A stretch of 64,000 bases of DNA from assembly GCA_019187405.1 (NCBI GenBank), contig JABAQZ010000015.1, positions 41,232-105,231 of the forward strand. The letters are read 5' to 3'. Numbering within the stretch: position 1 is the first letter of the stretch; every line of letters begins with the position of its first letter. The position numbers and the translations under genes are program-made. The stretch is from Ignavibacteria bacterium. Lineage in GTDB: Bacteria > Bacteroidota > Ignavibacteria > Tepidaquicellales > Tepidaquicellaceae. The notes below the pieces were generated by a model, which was not told where the DNA came from, did no database searches, and saw only the letters and a program-made list of their open reading frames with translations. Below, in pieces: positions 38,521 to 47,533 of the stretch.

Positions 38521-38576
38521 ATTGCTTTCGCATCTCCGTTCGGGAGCAATACATTAAACTATAACGGAGGAGGGAG
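38521..38576 (+). promoter_or_regulatory. Structured 5' leader that can mask a ribosome binding site
   Basis: Upstream of the 74-aa gene, CTCCGTT (38534-38540) is exactly complementary to AACGGAG (38563-38569), which overlaps the strong Shine-Dalgarno GGAGGAGGGAG (38566-38576). An alternative hairpin pairs ATTGCT (38521-38526) with AGCAAT (38545-38550) or CTCC with GGAG (38543-38546). The two folds compete for the CTCC segment, so a switch-like leader is possible. No known riboswitch class is recognised. Confidence 0.45.
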
Positions 38577-38584
38577 TATATTTA

Positions 38585-38809
38585 ATGGTATTTAAAATAC
38601 AAAATCAGATTTTTAACATGTCCTGTGTCAGATATCTTCTAAAAGTTGACAGCAAAGACGGGAAATTTTTTATTGGTGTTTTTACGAATATTGATGATAA
38701 AGAATTTTATTTTGAGTATCCTACAATGCAAAAGAGAAACGATGACTGGGACAGGATTGACAGGGAATTAAATCCTACATTCCAGTTTAAGGATATTGCA
38801 AAAAGTTAG
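38585..38809 (+). CDS. Small protein of unknown function
   Basis: The 74-aa protein (MVFKIQNQIFNMSCVRYLL..., ending FQFKDIAKS) has no signal peptide and no family I recognise; it reads as a short antiparallel sheet (KFFIGVFTNIDDKEFYFEYP) with a charged tail. A very strong Shine-Dalgarno lies 8 nt before the ATG and a perfect terminator follows, so it is a monocistronic, probably well-translated unit. Such strong SD sequences are rare in this window. Confidence 0.7.
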   Translation: MVFKIQNQIFNMSCVRYLLKVDSKDGKFFIGVFTNIDDKEFYFEYPTMQKRNDDWDRIDRELNPTFQFKDIAKS

Positions 38810-38834
38810 ATTCACATTCGATTGATTATGCAAA

Positions 38835-38865
38835 AAAATCCGTTGTCAATTTTACAACGGATTTT
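38835..38865. terminator. Bidirectional terminator between convergent genes
   Basis: A perfect 12-bp stem (38835-38846 AAAATCCGTTGT with 38854-38865 ACAACGGATTTT) and a 7-nt loop, with A on the left and T on the right, so it works in both directions. It serves the 74-aa gene (+) and the coiled-coil protein gene (-). Confidence 0.92.
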
Positions 38866-38883
38866 ATTTGTATAATTCTGAAA

Positions 38884-39408
38884 TTACTTTCTTTTGTATT
38901 GATAACTTGATCCCGGCTTGTAGTTAGTCCCGGATTTATATTTATAGCCGGAGTTATTGTTTGAATTAGATTTATACTTGCCGTTTGATTTGTATTTTTT
39001 AACAGGTTTGTATTTATTTGATTTATTTGCATACTTCGATTTCTTCATACATTCTCTTTTAAGCTGAAAGTATAAAGACTTGTAACTTATCTTACCCTTC
39101 TTATATTTGCTGCTTCTTCCTGCCGAATATAATTTTTTCTTTTTATAATGCTTTTTGAAGGAAGAAATTTTTGCAACTTTTGTTTTTAATACATCTACTT
39201 CTGTTCTAAGTTTTTCATATTTATCTCTCATTATCTCAAGATCCTGGCTGAGATCGAGATTCTCCGCTTTTATTTCTTTGATAGTTTCTTTGTCCCGGAG
39301 ATTTGTCTTATAATTGTCATAAAACAAATATCCGAGAGATGCAGTAATGGTAAAAATCAAAGCCAATACAGCCATCCGAATTTTGGTAAAACTTTTTGGA
39401 AAGTACAT
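38884..39408 (-). CDS. Membrane-anchored coiled-coil protein with Lys/Tyr-rich tail
   Basis: About 174 aa from ATG at 39408; AGGAG lies 5 nt upstream, which decides this start over GTG six bases earlier. One membrane helix (MAVLALIFTITASLGYLFY) is followed by a coiled coil (about residues 37-80, LRDKETIKEIKAENLDLSQD...). The last 90 residues are extremely rich in Lys, Tyr, Ser and Asn with repeats YKPVKKYKSNGKYKSN. The tail is probably disordered and could bind acidic polymers or peptidoglycan. I recognise no family. Confidence 0.75.
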   Translation of the reverse strand: MYFPKSFTKIRMAVLALIFTITASLGYLFYDNYKTNLRDKETIKEIKAENLDLSQDLEIMRDKYEKLRTEVDVLKTKVAKISSFKKHYKKKKLYSAGRSSKYKKGKISYKSLYFQLKRECMKKSKYANKSNKYKPVKKYKSNGKYKSNSNNNSGYKYKSGTNYKPGSSYQYKRK

Positions 39409-39510
39409 TTTCACTCCTGTTTAAATTTATTTAAGTCATACGAGATTTAATTCTTAATGTTGATCTAAGTTAAACAATACAAAGAGATATTTCAATCATT
39501 ATTGCAGACT

Positions 39511-40455
39511 TTATTTTATCAGAATGAATTTTTTTGATTGTGCATATTCTCTTGTTTCAAGACTGTAAAAATAGACTCCGCTGCCCAACTGCAAAGATTG
39601 TGATTCCGAATCAAATCTAAAATCGTAAGAACCGGCATTCAGAAATATATTAATAAAAGATTTCAGCAGCTTTCCGTTGATATCATAAATATTAAGTCTG
39701 ACAAAATCTCTTTGAGGAATATCAAATCTGATTACAGTTTCCGAATTAAAAGGATTTGGAAAATTTTGAAATAGCCTGAAAGATTCAGGAATGCCGAACT
39801 GATTAATTGCAATTCCGACTGAAGATCTATTCCCGATGAGCATGTCATCAATATTGCACCAGAGGGCATTTTGAACGGGAAGATAATATCTGAAGGCAAT
39901 ATAAATTATCTGGCCAGCATACTGTGACAAATTAAATTTATGTTCAATCCAGAAATTGTCAAGAGTATCAAGATTGCTTTTAAGTGTGGTAATTTTGTTT
40001 ATAGTATCAAATACATTTTGAGAAGCGCAAATCCATATCTGAAGAGAATCAGTATAATGTGTTATACCTTTGGTATTTCCGAGTAAACTCCAGAATATCA
40101 GGCTGTCACCGGATACTACCGTAAAACTATCAGTCCATACCCAGTCATCAGAAACATAACTTCCTCCTTTGCCAGAGAACCACGAAATGTGAAGAGATTT
40201 TTTACCGCTGTGAGAGCGGGGTTTATTGACAGTAGTATCACCTCCGAGAATTTGATTTGTATCTCTGACAGCCCAGCTTTTTCCCAAACCGAAAAAGTTT
40301 GAATCGGCATCTATCTTTTTCCATCCTGCTGGAAGACTGTCGGAGTTTGGGAAATTTATGTTTTCAAAATCAGACTGGAAAATAATCCTTTGTGAATAAA
40401 GTGATTGGCTTGTCAAACTAAAACAAAAAATCACGGTAAGAATTAAATGCTTCAC
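39511..40455 (-). CDS. Secreted choice-of-anchor J (cleaved adhesin-like) protein with T9SS domain
   Basis: The 314-aa protein has a signal peptide (HLILTVIFCFSLTSQSLYS). A jelly-roll domain runs from about residue 22 to 205 (IIFQSDFENINFPNSD, LPAGWKKIDAD, SHSGKKSLHISWF, WVWTDSFTVVSGDSLIFW), typical of choice-of-anchor J/cleaved adhesin domains that bind glycans or peptides. It ends in a T9SS type A domain (NFPNPFNSETVIRFDI, KKFILIK). It lies just downstream of the DUF1501 gene (53-nt gap) and may be co-transcribed. Confidence 0.87.
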   Translation of the reverse strand: MKHLILTVIFCFSLTSQSLYSQRIIFQSDFENINFPNSDSLPAGWKKIDADSNFFGLGKSWAVRDTNQILGGDTTVNKPRSHSGKKSLHISWFSGKGGSYVSDDWVWTDSFTVVSGDSLIFWSLLGNTKGITHYTDSLQIWICASQNVFDTINKITTLKSNLDTLDNFWIEHKFNLSQYAGQIIYIAFRYYLPVQNALWCNIDDMLIGNRSSVGIAINQFGIPESFRLFQNFPNPFNSETVIRFDIPQRDFVRLNIYDINGKLLKSFINIFLNAGSYDFRFDSESQSLQLGSGVYFYSLETREYAQSKKFILIK

Positions 40456-40508
40456 TGTAGTTTAGAATTTTATACTTTGAATTATATTAAAGCTGCATTC
40501 AGCAAAAT

Positions 40509-42059
40509 TTATTTTACCAGAGTCATTCTTCTTGTGAATTCATTTCCTCCTGCTGTCAGCTTGTAAAAATAAATGCCGCTGGAAAGATTGGACTTTCCCG
40601 ATACATCAAAAGTTAAAGTGTATTTACCTGCCTGCTTAAATCCATCGACTAAATTTGCAATGATTTTTCCTGATATGTCATATACTTTAAGAGATACTTT
40701 TGAATCTGTTTTCAAAACAAAAGAAATATTCGTAACCGGATTAAATGGATTTGGAAAATTCTGGTCCAGAGTAAAGCTTGAATTTTCCACCTGTCTGTCG
40801 ATATTTTTTTGCGGAATGATTAACGGCAGAGTATTGAATTGTGCAAGAAGTACATTCAAAAGTTCATTATCAGTTGCTGCAAACAATTGTTTAAGCACAG
40901 AAGCATAGATTTGTCTAAAGTCATACTGATAATTAAGATTATTGTTCACGAGATTTATAAGGTCGGGATTATTTCCATAAACTCCTCCGTTTACCAAATC
41001 TCCGAAAACAAACATAGGCGCTGCAGTTCCGTGGTCAGTGCCAGCACTTCCGTTTTCCTGTACCCTCCTTCCGAATTCCGATATAGTCATACCCACCACG
41101 CGATTGTTTATGTTGTTTAGCTCAAGATCAAGTATAAACGCAGCCAGCGCTGCATTGACCTGACCGAGAAGATTAGAATGCGACGTACTCTGATTTGAGT
41201 GAGTATCAAATCCGCTTATTGTAACAACAAAAAGTCTTGTCTGCAAGCCGCCGTCTATTAACTTCGCAACAATCTTTAGCTGATCTGCCAGCTTGTTATT
41301 TGATGGATAGGTTGCAAGATTTTGTCCGTTATCAGAGGCCTGTTTTACTCTTGTTGCATACTGAAGAGAATCTGCAGCTACTTTTCTTGTAAAATTTATT
41401 TCATCACCGGCATAAGTTTTTACTTTTTCATATCCGTTAAATGTAGAGCCTTGAACAAGCTGATAAAACTGATTGGGATCCTGAAAAGTCAAAGCCATGT
41501 TTCCAACCTGCGAGATAAGTGAAAGATCTGCACTTGATCCTATTTGTACGGACATCGGGTCAGGTGGATTAACGTTGGGATAATTAGGATATTCTTCGTG
41601 AAGATATCGGCCGAGCCATCCTGTAGTAAGAATCTGATTTGAGTTAGATGCAGTCTGCCAGATATCAGTTGCCCTGAAGTGAGAAAAATTAGGATTCGGG
41701 TATCCGACATTCTGAACAATTGCCATCTTACCGTCAATGATTAGATCTCTGAATTCAGATAACTGCGGATGAAGACCCATTGTAGAATCAGGGATGCTAA
41801 GAACAGATGAAGACGGAATGCCAAGCGTAGGTCTTTTGGTGTAATACATACTGTCCTGATAGGGGACTACGGTATTTAGACCGTCATTACCTCCGAGCAG
41901 CTGAATAACAACAAGTACTTTATCCGTTTCAATTAAAGGATTTACAAACTTTGATGTTGCCGAATTAAACCCAAGCGCTGTTAGAGGAATTGAATTATAA
42001 GAAAGCGCGGCTCCTGCGCTTCCAAGTGCTATTGTTTTTATAAAATCTCTTCTTCTCAT
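40509..42059 (-). CDS. DUF1501 protein with Tat-type signal and T9SS sorting domain
   Basis: The 516-aa protein starts MRRRDFIKTIALGSAGAALS, a twin-arginine signal, as is common for DUF1501 (sulfatase-like fold). Core motifs are VIQLLGGNDGLNTVVPY, GTDHGTAAPMFVFGDLVNGG and GMTISEFGRRVQENG. The last 80 residues are a T9SS sorting domain (NFPNPFNPVTNISFVL, ending RRMTLVK). A Tat signal and a T9SS tail on one protein implies folded export to the periplasm before T9SS translocation. It follows the DUF1800 gene by 38 nt, the standard pairing of these families. Confidence 0.9.
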   Translation of the reverse strand: MRRRDFIKTIALGSAGAALSYNSIPLTALGFNSATSKFVNPLIETDKVLVVIQLLGGNDGLNTVVPYQDSMYYTKRPTLGIPSSSVLSIPDSTMGLHPQLSEFRDLIIDGKMAIVQNVGYPNPNFSHFRATDIWQTASNSNQILTTGWLGRYLHEEYPNYPNVNPPDPMSVQIGSSADLSLISQVGNMALTFQDPNQFYQLVQGSTFNGYEKVKTYAGDEINFTRKVAADSLQYATRVKQASDNGQNLATYPSNNKLADQLKIVAKLIDGGLQTRLFVVTISGFDTHSNQSTSHSNLLGQVNAALAAFILDLELNNINNRVVGMTISEFGRRVQENGSAGTDHGTAAPMFVFGDLVNGGVYGNNPDLINLVNNNLNYQYDFRQIYASVLKQLFAATDNELLNVLLAQFNTLPLIIPQKNIDRQVENSSFTLDQNFPNPFNPVTNISFVLKTDSKVSLKVYDISGKIIANLVDGFKQAGKYTLTFDVSGKSNLSSGIYFYKLTAGGNEFTRRMTLVK

Positions 42060-42097
42060 TTTAAAATTATAAAAAATTAAAATTATTAAGAAACATT

Positions 42098-43531
42098 TCA
42101 GGTCAGCTGGTATTCAGCCAGATATATAACTGCTTTAAGAAACTTTTTTATTCTTGCAGGCGCTTCCGGAGCATTTATGTCCCAGTCATAAACTGCCGAT
42201 CCGTCAAGAAGAGTAAGAAGCAGAAGATCTTTTTGCTTCGGAGATAAAGAGATTCTTATCATGTGTTCACAAATATCGTTAACAAGCTTTACTGCATCGT
42301 TAGGATACGGGAAAGTCATTGCAAATGTCACGGGATTTACGGAAAATCCGGTTGGTGTATTGTCCTTTTTCAACCCTGTAATTATGCTTTCCAAAAAAGA
42401 ATTTCTTACGGGCAGTGAAAGCGTATTTAACCAGTCTCTGTAACCTGTCCATCCCTGAACTGAAGGAGGCTCTAAAAGAAATTGACCTGCATTTGAAGAT
42501 TCATTTGACACATACGGGAAATTTGTATTCAGATTTGTAATATTCAGAGTAATATTCATCTGCCTTATTCCTGCCATGAAAGTATCTACCGGAGATTTGT
42601 AAACGGAATTGATAACGTTTTCAGAAAAGAACAACTGGCTTTTAAATAATTTTTTAAGAAGTGGCAATAATTCATAATTGCTGTCCCGCAGGATATCAGC
42701 CATTTCTTCAATTACGTCTTCGGCATAAGACATATCGGATTTCTGATTGATAAAATTCGAGTAAAGCTTTTTGCAGAATGTTATTGCCGTTTGATGTTTT
42801 GTGAATATAATATCCACGACATCTTCATCGTCAAAGTTTCCCGTTTCCCCCAGATAGGTTTTTATTCCGTTGTCATGTCTTGAAGGAACAAACTCGGAAA
42901 CAAGCCCGTTGATTCTCCAGCCTGTAAGAGCTCGCGCTCCTTCCTGAATGTCTGTTTCGGTATAATTTCCTATTCCGATTGTAAAAAGTTCCAGAAGTTC
43001 TCTTGAATAATTTTCATTCGGATTGTTAACGGTATTCAATCTTCCGTCAAGGAAATAAAGCATTGCCGGATCTCTTGTTACGGCTTTGGTCAAAGATTTA
43101 AAATTTCCAAAAACATTTGATCTGAACAAAGTATTCTGAATATACATGTGCTGGGGAATTTTAACAACGGATGCTTGTGATGTAAAATGATTATGCCAGA
43201 ACAAAACCATTTTTTCCCTGAATGAAATCGGCTGAAGATACATTTCACGAAGCCACCAGTATATCAGCGTACGCATTCTCGATCCGTTTAAGGGATCTCC
43301 GTAATTAGGAGGATATGTTACCCACTCACCTGGAGGATTGGGAAGCGGAAGCTGCTGAAATAAAAGTTCAACTGCCTCATCCGGCGTTAGTGATAATACG
43401 TAATTAATATCAGAAACTTTTGCGCCGAACATTGTACGGCTTAATAGATGAGCTGCTAATCTTTTATTCCATGGACGGGAGTTGCTGGGTATGTATGGAT
43501 TCAATAAACCTGTTTCAAATCTCATAACCAT
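42098..43531 (-). CDS. DUF1800 domain protein
   Basis: The 477-aa protein matches DUF1800: AAHLLSRTMFGAKVSDINYVL near the start, RTLIYWWLREMYLQPISFREKMVLFWHNHF split over two helices, NPNENYSRELLELFTIGIGNYTE, ARALTGW and the C-terminal PPSVQGWTGYRDWLN. No signal peptide is evident. The family is almost always paired with DUF1501, as here, and the biochemical role is not established. Start is either the first ATG or the one six bases on. Confidence 0.9.
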   Translation of the reverse strand: MVMRFETGLLNPYIPSNSRPWNKRLAAHLLSRTMFGAKVSDINYVLSLTPDEAVELLFQQLPLPNPPGEWVTYPPNYGDPLNGSRMRTLIYWWLREMYLQPISFREKMVLFWHNHFTSQASVVKIPQHMYIQNTLFRSNVFGNFKSLTKAVTRDPAMLYFLDGRLNTVNNPNENYSRELLELFTIGIGNYTETDIQEGARALTGWRINGLVSEFVPSRHDNGIKTYLGETGNFDDEDVVDIIFTKHQTAITFCKKLYSNFINQKSDMSYAEDVIEEMADILRDSNYELLPLLKKLFKSQLFFSENVINSVYKSPVDTFMAGIRQMNITLNITNLNTNFPYVSNESSNAGQFLLEPPSVQGWTGYRDWLNTLSLPVRNSFLESIITGLKKDNTPTGFSVNPVTFAMTFPYPNDAVKLVNDICEHMIRISLSPKQKDLLLLTLLDGSAVYDWDINAPEAPARIKKFLKAVIYLAEYQLT

Positions 43532-44074
43532 TACTATTTAAGTTTTAAAAATTAGTAATTACTGCAGAGAATAAAATTCAGTTTGATAAACTTAATAAAA
43601 TAAAATTTCATTTTCAATAATAAGAAAAACCAAAACACAATAATTATGATTTTTTTAAGTTATACATTAATTGAAGCTCAATTATGTTTTATCCATTTAT
43701 TTGTACATCGGCAAAATCTCATAACTTTATTCCCGCTAAGTTTAAACATTTTCAATGCTGTTGAAGCTATATCATTTTCTTATTTCTCGAGAACTTGTAA
43801 GTACAAGTTAAGCAAGAAACCATGTTAAATATTTTTCAGATAAATATTTCGGCTTTATCTCTGCTAAAGGCTCAAATGTTTGTTAATATTTTTTTGGATA
43901 AAATTTAAAAAATGGAGCTGCAACAATTTATAATTTAATTTTCTTTTTAGGAAATTGTAATAAATCTCTAAAAAACCATTGATAAATTTATGCAAATCAT
44001 TGAGTGTATTTTAAATAAAAATTTCATAAATTGAATGGAAATTTTTAAAACACTATAAAACAATATTATTTTAT
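43532..44074. other. Divergent intergenic region
   Basis: About 540 very AT-rich bases between the DUF1800 start (minus) and the SdiA-regulated-like gene (plus). A 60-residue frame at 43646-43828 has no family resemblance or ribosome binding site and is not called. Promoters for both flanking transcripts must lie here; I saw no clear operator. Confidence 0.5.
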
Positions 44075-44974
44075 ATGAGATTGAGTATTAATTTTATTAC
44101 TCTTACAATTTTTTGTTTACTTCTGTTAATCCTTATTGCATGTTCAAAAGACGGTAAAAAAAAATCCGGTTCGTCGGAAAATAAAAGTAATAATGCTTTT
44201 GTCCCGGATTCTTCAAGTGAATTAACAAAATATGATTTGTCAAATCCTTCACCTGAAAATATTAAGTTGGTCCCTGCATTGAAAGAGATTTCAGGATTAA
44301 CCATAACACCTGAAGGAAAACTCTTTGCACAACAGGATGAATCGGGGATAATTTATCAGATTGATAAGTCAAACGGAAACATCATCAAAACATTCTCGCT
44401 TGGAGATCCGCCTGTTAAAGCTGATTTCGAAGATATAGATTATACTGATGGAAAATTTTTCATGCTAACTAACAACGGAACTTTGTATAAATTCACCGAA
44501 GGAGCAGATAAAGAAGCAGTAGAATATGAAATATTTAAGACTGAACTCAAAAGTTCGAATGATGCCGAAGGTTTAAGCTTTGACTCTGATACAAAATCAC
44601 TGCTAATTGCATTGAAAGGTATCTCGGGTGAAGACTATAAAAATGCAAAAGCAGTGTATTCTTTTTCTCTTGATAAAAACGAACTCAATCCCGAACCGAG
44701 GTTTACTTTACAATTATCCGAAATAAAAAAAGTATTCAACCCTTCCGGAATTAGAAGACATCCGGTTTCCGGTTCATTTTTTATTATTGCCGCTAATGGA
44801 AATGAAATAATTGAAATATCGAAGGATGGAAAACTTCTGAATAAGCATGAATTGTCGGCTGAAGTTCATAAACAGCCAGAAGGAATTGCATTTGACAATG
44901 AAAATAATTTGTACATCAGTAACGAAGGAAAAGGCGGTAATGGTTACATTGTCATTTATCCTTATAAAAGATGA
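44075..44974 (+). CDS. SdiA-regulated-like beta-propeller lipoprotein
   Basis: The 299-aa protein has a lipoprotein signal (FCLLLLILIACSKDGK, lipidated Cys near residue 23). It then has repeated propeller blades with ALKEISGLTITPEGKLFAQQDE, FEDIDYTDGKFFMLTNNGTLY, NDAEGLSFDSDTKSLLIAL and QPEGIAFDNENNLYISNEG, which match the SdiA-regulated/phytase-like propeller family. It overlaps the kinase-like/barrel gene by 4 nt (ATGA), so it is made in step with that protein and may be its periplasmic or surface partner. Confidence 0.85.
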   Translation: MRLSINFITLTIFCLLLLILIACSKDGKKKSGSSENKSNNAFVPDSSSELTKYDLSNPSPENIKLVPALKEISGLTITPEGKLFAQQDESGIIYQIDKSNGNIIKTFSLGDPPVKADFEDIDYTDGKFFMLTNNGTLYKFTEGADKEAVEYEIFKTELKSSNDAEGLSFDSDTKSLLIALKGISGEDYKNAKAVYSFSLDKNELNPEPRFTLQLSEIKKVFNPSGIRRHPVSGSFFIIAANGNEIIEISKDGKLLNKHELSAEVHKQPEGIAFDNENNLYISNEGKGGNGYIVIYPYKR

Positions 44975-47517
44975 TTCCGAAGACGAAGTTATTAAAGTTA
45001 TTCCTGCTGTTAATCTTTTTTAATTCTTCGTTAGCATACCGTAAAGCTTTTTCACAATCAGATACAGAAATAAAATTCAAAAAAATTATTCCCGGCGCAG
45101 AGTACAGAGCTGATTCTTTTAATGAATTTATTCTCGGAAAACATTGGAGGGATTTATGGACTACAGAAATACAGGTTGAAATCATTGATCTGGAAAAATT
45201 TGCCGGAGGTCTGACACCTTTAAAGAAAGGCGGTGGACTTCAGACAAAGTCGCTTCGACTAAAAGGGAATGACGGTAACGAATACAAATTTCGCTCAATT
45301 AACAAAGATCCGTCTAAAAGTCTTTCGCCGGAGTTGCAGAAATCAATTTACGCAGATCTGCTTCAGGATCAGGTAAGTATTGGACTTCCCGTAGCGCCGA
45401 TAATAGTTTATCCGATGGTAAAAGAAGCAGGGATTTTATGCGTTAAACCTGAAATAGTTATTATGCCCGAAAGCGACAAGCTTGGTATATTTAAAAAAGA
45501 TTTCGGAGGAATACTTGGAATTATCGAACAAAATCCGAAAGCAGGAAAAAAAGGTTATAATGATTTTTACAATGCGGATAAAGTCGTAAACGGATTTGAT
45601 ATTTATAATAAGGTATTAAAAGATAATGATGAGCAGGTTAATCAGACGGACTTTTTGAAAGCAAGGCTCATGGATGTATTTCTCGGTGACAGAGACAGGC
45701 ATGCCGACCAATGGCAATGGGCAGGATATAAGAAGGAAGGAAAGAGAACTTGGCTGCCGATACCAAGAGACAGGGATTATGCATTCGGAAAATATGATGG
45801 ATTGTTTCCTTGGCTTTCTGGATTATTGATTCATTCGCTTGTTGGATTTAATGAAGAATATCCTTCTTTGCTTGAGCTTACCTGGTCAGGACGACATCTC
45901 GACAGAAGATTTCTCAATGGAATAGATAAAATCAAATGGGATTCAACTGCACAATCGCTAAAATCTGTGTTGACAGATGAAGTAATTTCAAATGCAGTCA
46001 GACAAATGCCGGAGGAGATGTATGCAAAGGAAGGTAAAAATCTGATAAGAATGCTTAAGAAGAGAAGAGACAATTTGCTCAACGCTTCCTCTGAATATTA
46101 CGACATTTATTCAGAGGTAGTAAATGTATTTGGAAGCAATGAAAACGAGACCGCCTTCATTAATGTAATCGATGATAAAACTCTCGAGTTAAAATTATTC
46201 AAGACAAGCACTAAAACCGGTAATCTGAAAGACATCCCTTTTTATTCAAGAAAATTCGATTCCGATGAAACAGATGAGATCAGATTATACATGCTAAATG
46301 GAAATGATAAAGTTGAAATAAAAGGCAGCGCTGATAATGACATACTGCTAAGGATAATTTCAGGCAGTGATGTTAAACCTAACAACAAATCAAATCTAAA
46401 TGTAAAGAATTATTCAAACGATTCACAAAATAAATTCACTGATACTTATGAGCACAAACTCGAGCCTCTCACCGAAGACAGGTATGGATTCTGGGCTTTT
46501 ACACCCGTTCTTAATTTTAATAATGACGACGGCTGGATACTTGGCGGAGGACCCAATTTTACAAAACACGGATTCAGGGCATACCCGTTTCTGTATTTTG
46601 TAGAACTTACCGGAGCGTATGCAACTAAAGCCCGGGATTATGATATACGATTTAATTCTGTATTCAATAAACTTGTGGAAAATGCAAGTGTTTATTTTGC
46701 TTTAAAAGCCAGTCAGCTTGATTTCAACAGGTATTACGGATCGGGAAATGAAACTGTCAGAATTGATTCCTTATCAGATTTGAATTTTTATAAAACAAAT
46801 CAGCAGGATATATTTTTTCAACCTTCTGTTGAATTTAAACTTTCAGATAATATTAAACTTAATACGGGAATTGTTTACAGATATTCAAATGTAATTGAAG
46901 ATGACAATTCAAATAATCTTGTAAGTGAAATTAAGCCGTATGGATCGGGAAAGATATCCGGTTTATCATTTTTGGCAGGATTATCTTACGATACCAGAGA
47001 GAATAAATTACTTCCTTCAAACGGGGTGTATTCAGAATTAATACTAAGATATTTTCCCGAAATGCTTGATTACAAAAATGATTTTTTGAAAATCAGGGCA
47101 GAGGTTAATTCATTTTTTCAAATCAAATCGTTTACGGATTTTAATTTTATTTTAAAAGGAGGAGGAGAAATAATATCCGGAGAATATCCTTTCTTTGAAG
47201 GCGCTTTACTTGGAGGTTTGAAAAATCTCAGAGGGTTTCCGCGGGACAGGTTTCTTGGAGATGCAATGTTGTTCGGGCAATCTGAATTAAGAATAAAACT
47301 TGCAGACCTGAATTTACTTTTACCCGGAAGGTTTGGTATATCTGCGATTAGCGACATTGGGAGAGTTTTTGCAGAAAACGAAGAATCAAAAAAATGGCAC
47401 AGTACATACGGAGGCGGATTATGGTTAAATGTAATAAATACTCTTGAATTTAATTTCACTGCAGCATTTTCACCTGAGGTTGACAGATATTATTTCAACT
47501 TAAGATTTGGATTGTAA
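44971..47517 (+). CDS. Kinase-like domain fused to D15/Omp85-type outer-membrane barrel, copy 1
   Basis: The 848-aa protein begins with an N-terminal signal (LLKLFLLLIFFNSSLA). Residues about 35-380 form a domain with GGGLQTKSLRLKGNDG, YKFRSINKD (Lys106/Arg108), ARLMDVFLGDRDRHADQWQW (Asp240, Asp242, His244, Gln247) and PIPRDRDYAF (Asp267, Asp269). The order basic residue, D-R-H-x-x-Q loop, then D-x-D resembles the catalytic core of HipA/FAM20C-type atypical kinases; this is my inference. A linker (residues 400-510) precedes a 330-residue barrel with FAGLSYDTRENKLLPSNGVY and GGLKNLRGFPRDRFLGD, typical of surface antigen (D15) proteins. A tandem paralogue follows 16 nt later. Confidence 0.82.
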   Translation: MIPKTKLLKLFLLLIFFNSSLAYRKAFSQSDTEIKFKKIIPGAEYRADSFNEFILGKHWRDLWTTEIQVEIIDLEKFAGGLTPLKKGGGLQTKSLRLKGNDGNEYKFRSINKDPSKSLSPELQKSIYADLLQDQVSIGLPVAPIIVYPMVKEAGILCVKPEIVIMPESDKLGIFKKDFGGILGIIEQNPKAGKKGYNDFYNADKVVNGFDIYNKVLKDNDEQVNQTDFLKARLMDVFLGDRDRHADQWQWAGYKKEGKRTWLPIPRDRDYAFGKYDGLFPWLSGLLIHSLVGFNEEYPSLLELTWSGRHLDRRFLNGIDKIKWDSTAQSLKSVLTDEVISNAVRQMPEEMYAKEGKNLIRMLKKRRDNLLNASSEYYDIYSEVVNVFGSNENETAFINVIDDKTLELKLFKTSTKTGNLKDIPFYSRKFDSDETDEIRLYMLNGNDKVEIKGSADNDILLRIISGSDVKPNNKSNLNVKNYSNDSQNKFTDTYEHKLEPLTEDRYGFWAFTPVLNFNNDDGWILGGGPNFTKHGFRAYPFLYFVELTGAYATKARDYDIRFNSVFNKLVENASVYFALKASQLDFNRYYGSGNETVRIDSLSDLNFYKTNQQDIFFQPSVEFKLSDNIKLNTGIVYRYSNVIEDDNSNNLVSEIKPYGSGKISGLSFLAGLSYDTRENKLLPSNGVYSELILRYFPEMLDYKNDFLKIRAEVNSFFQIKSFTDFNFILKGGGEIISGEYPFFEGALLGGLKNLRGFPRDRFLGDAMLFGQSELRIKLADLNLLLPGRFGISAISDIGRVFAENEESKKWHSTYGGGLWLNVINTLEFNFTAAFSPEVDRYYFNLRFGL

Positions 47518-47533
47518 AAATTAAAAAACAAAT

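Noticed and set aside
43646..43828. 60-aa open frame in the divergent intergenic region
   Set aside because: It has no ribosome binding site and random-looking composition in AT-rich DNA.
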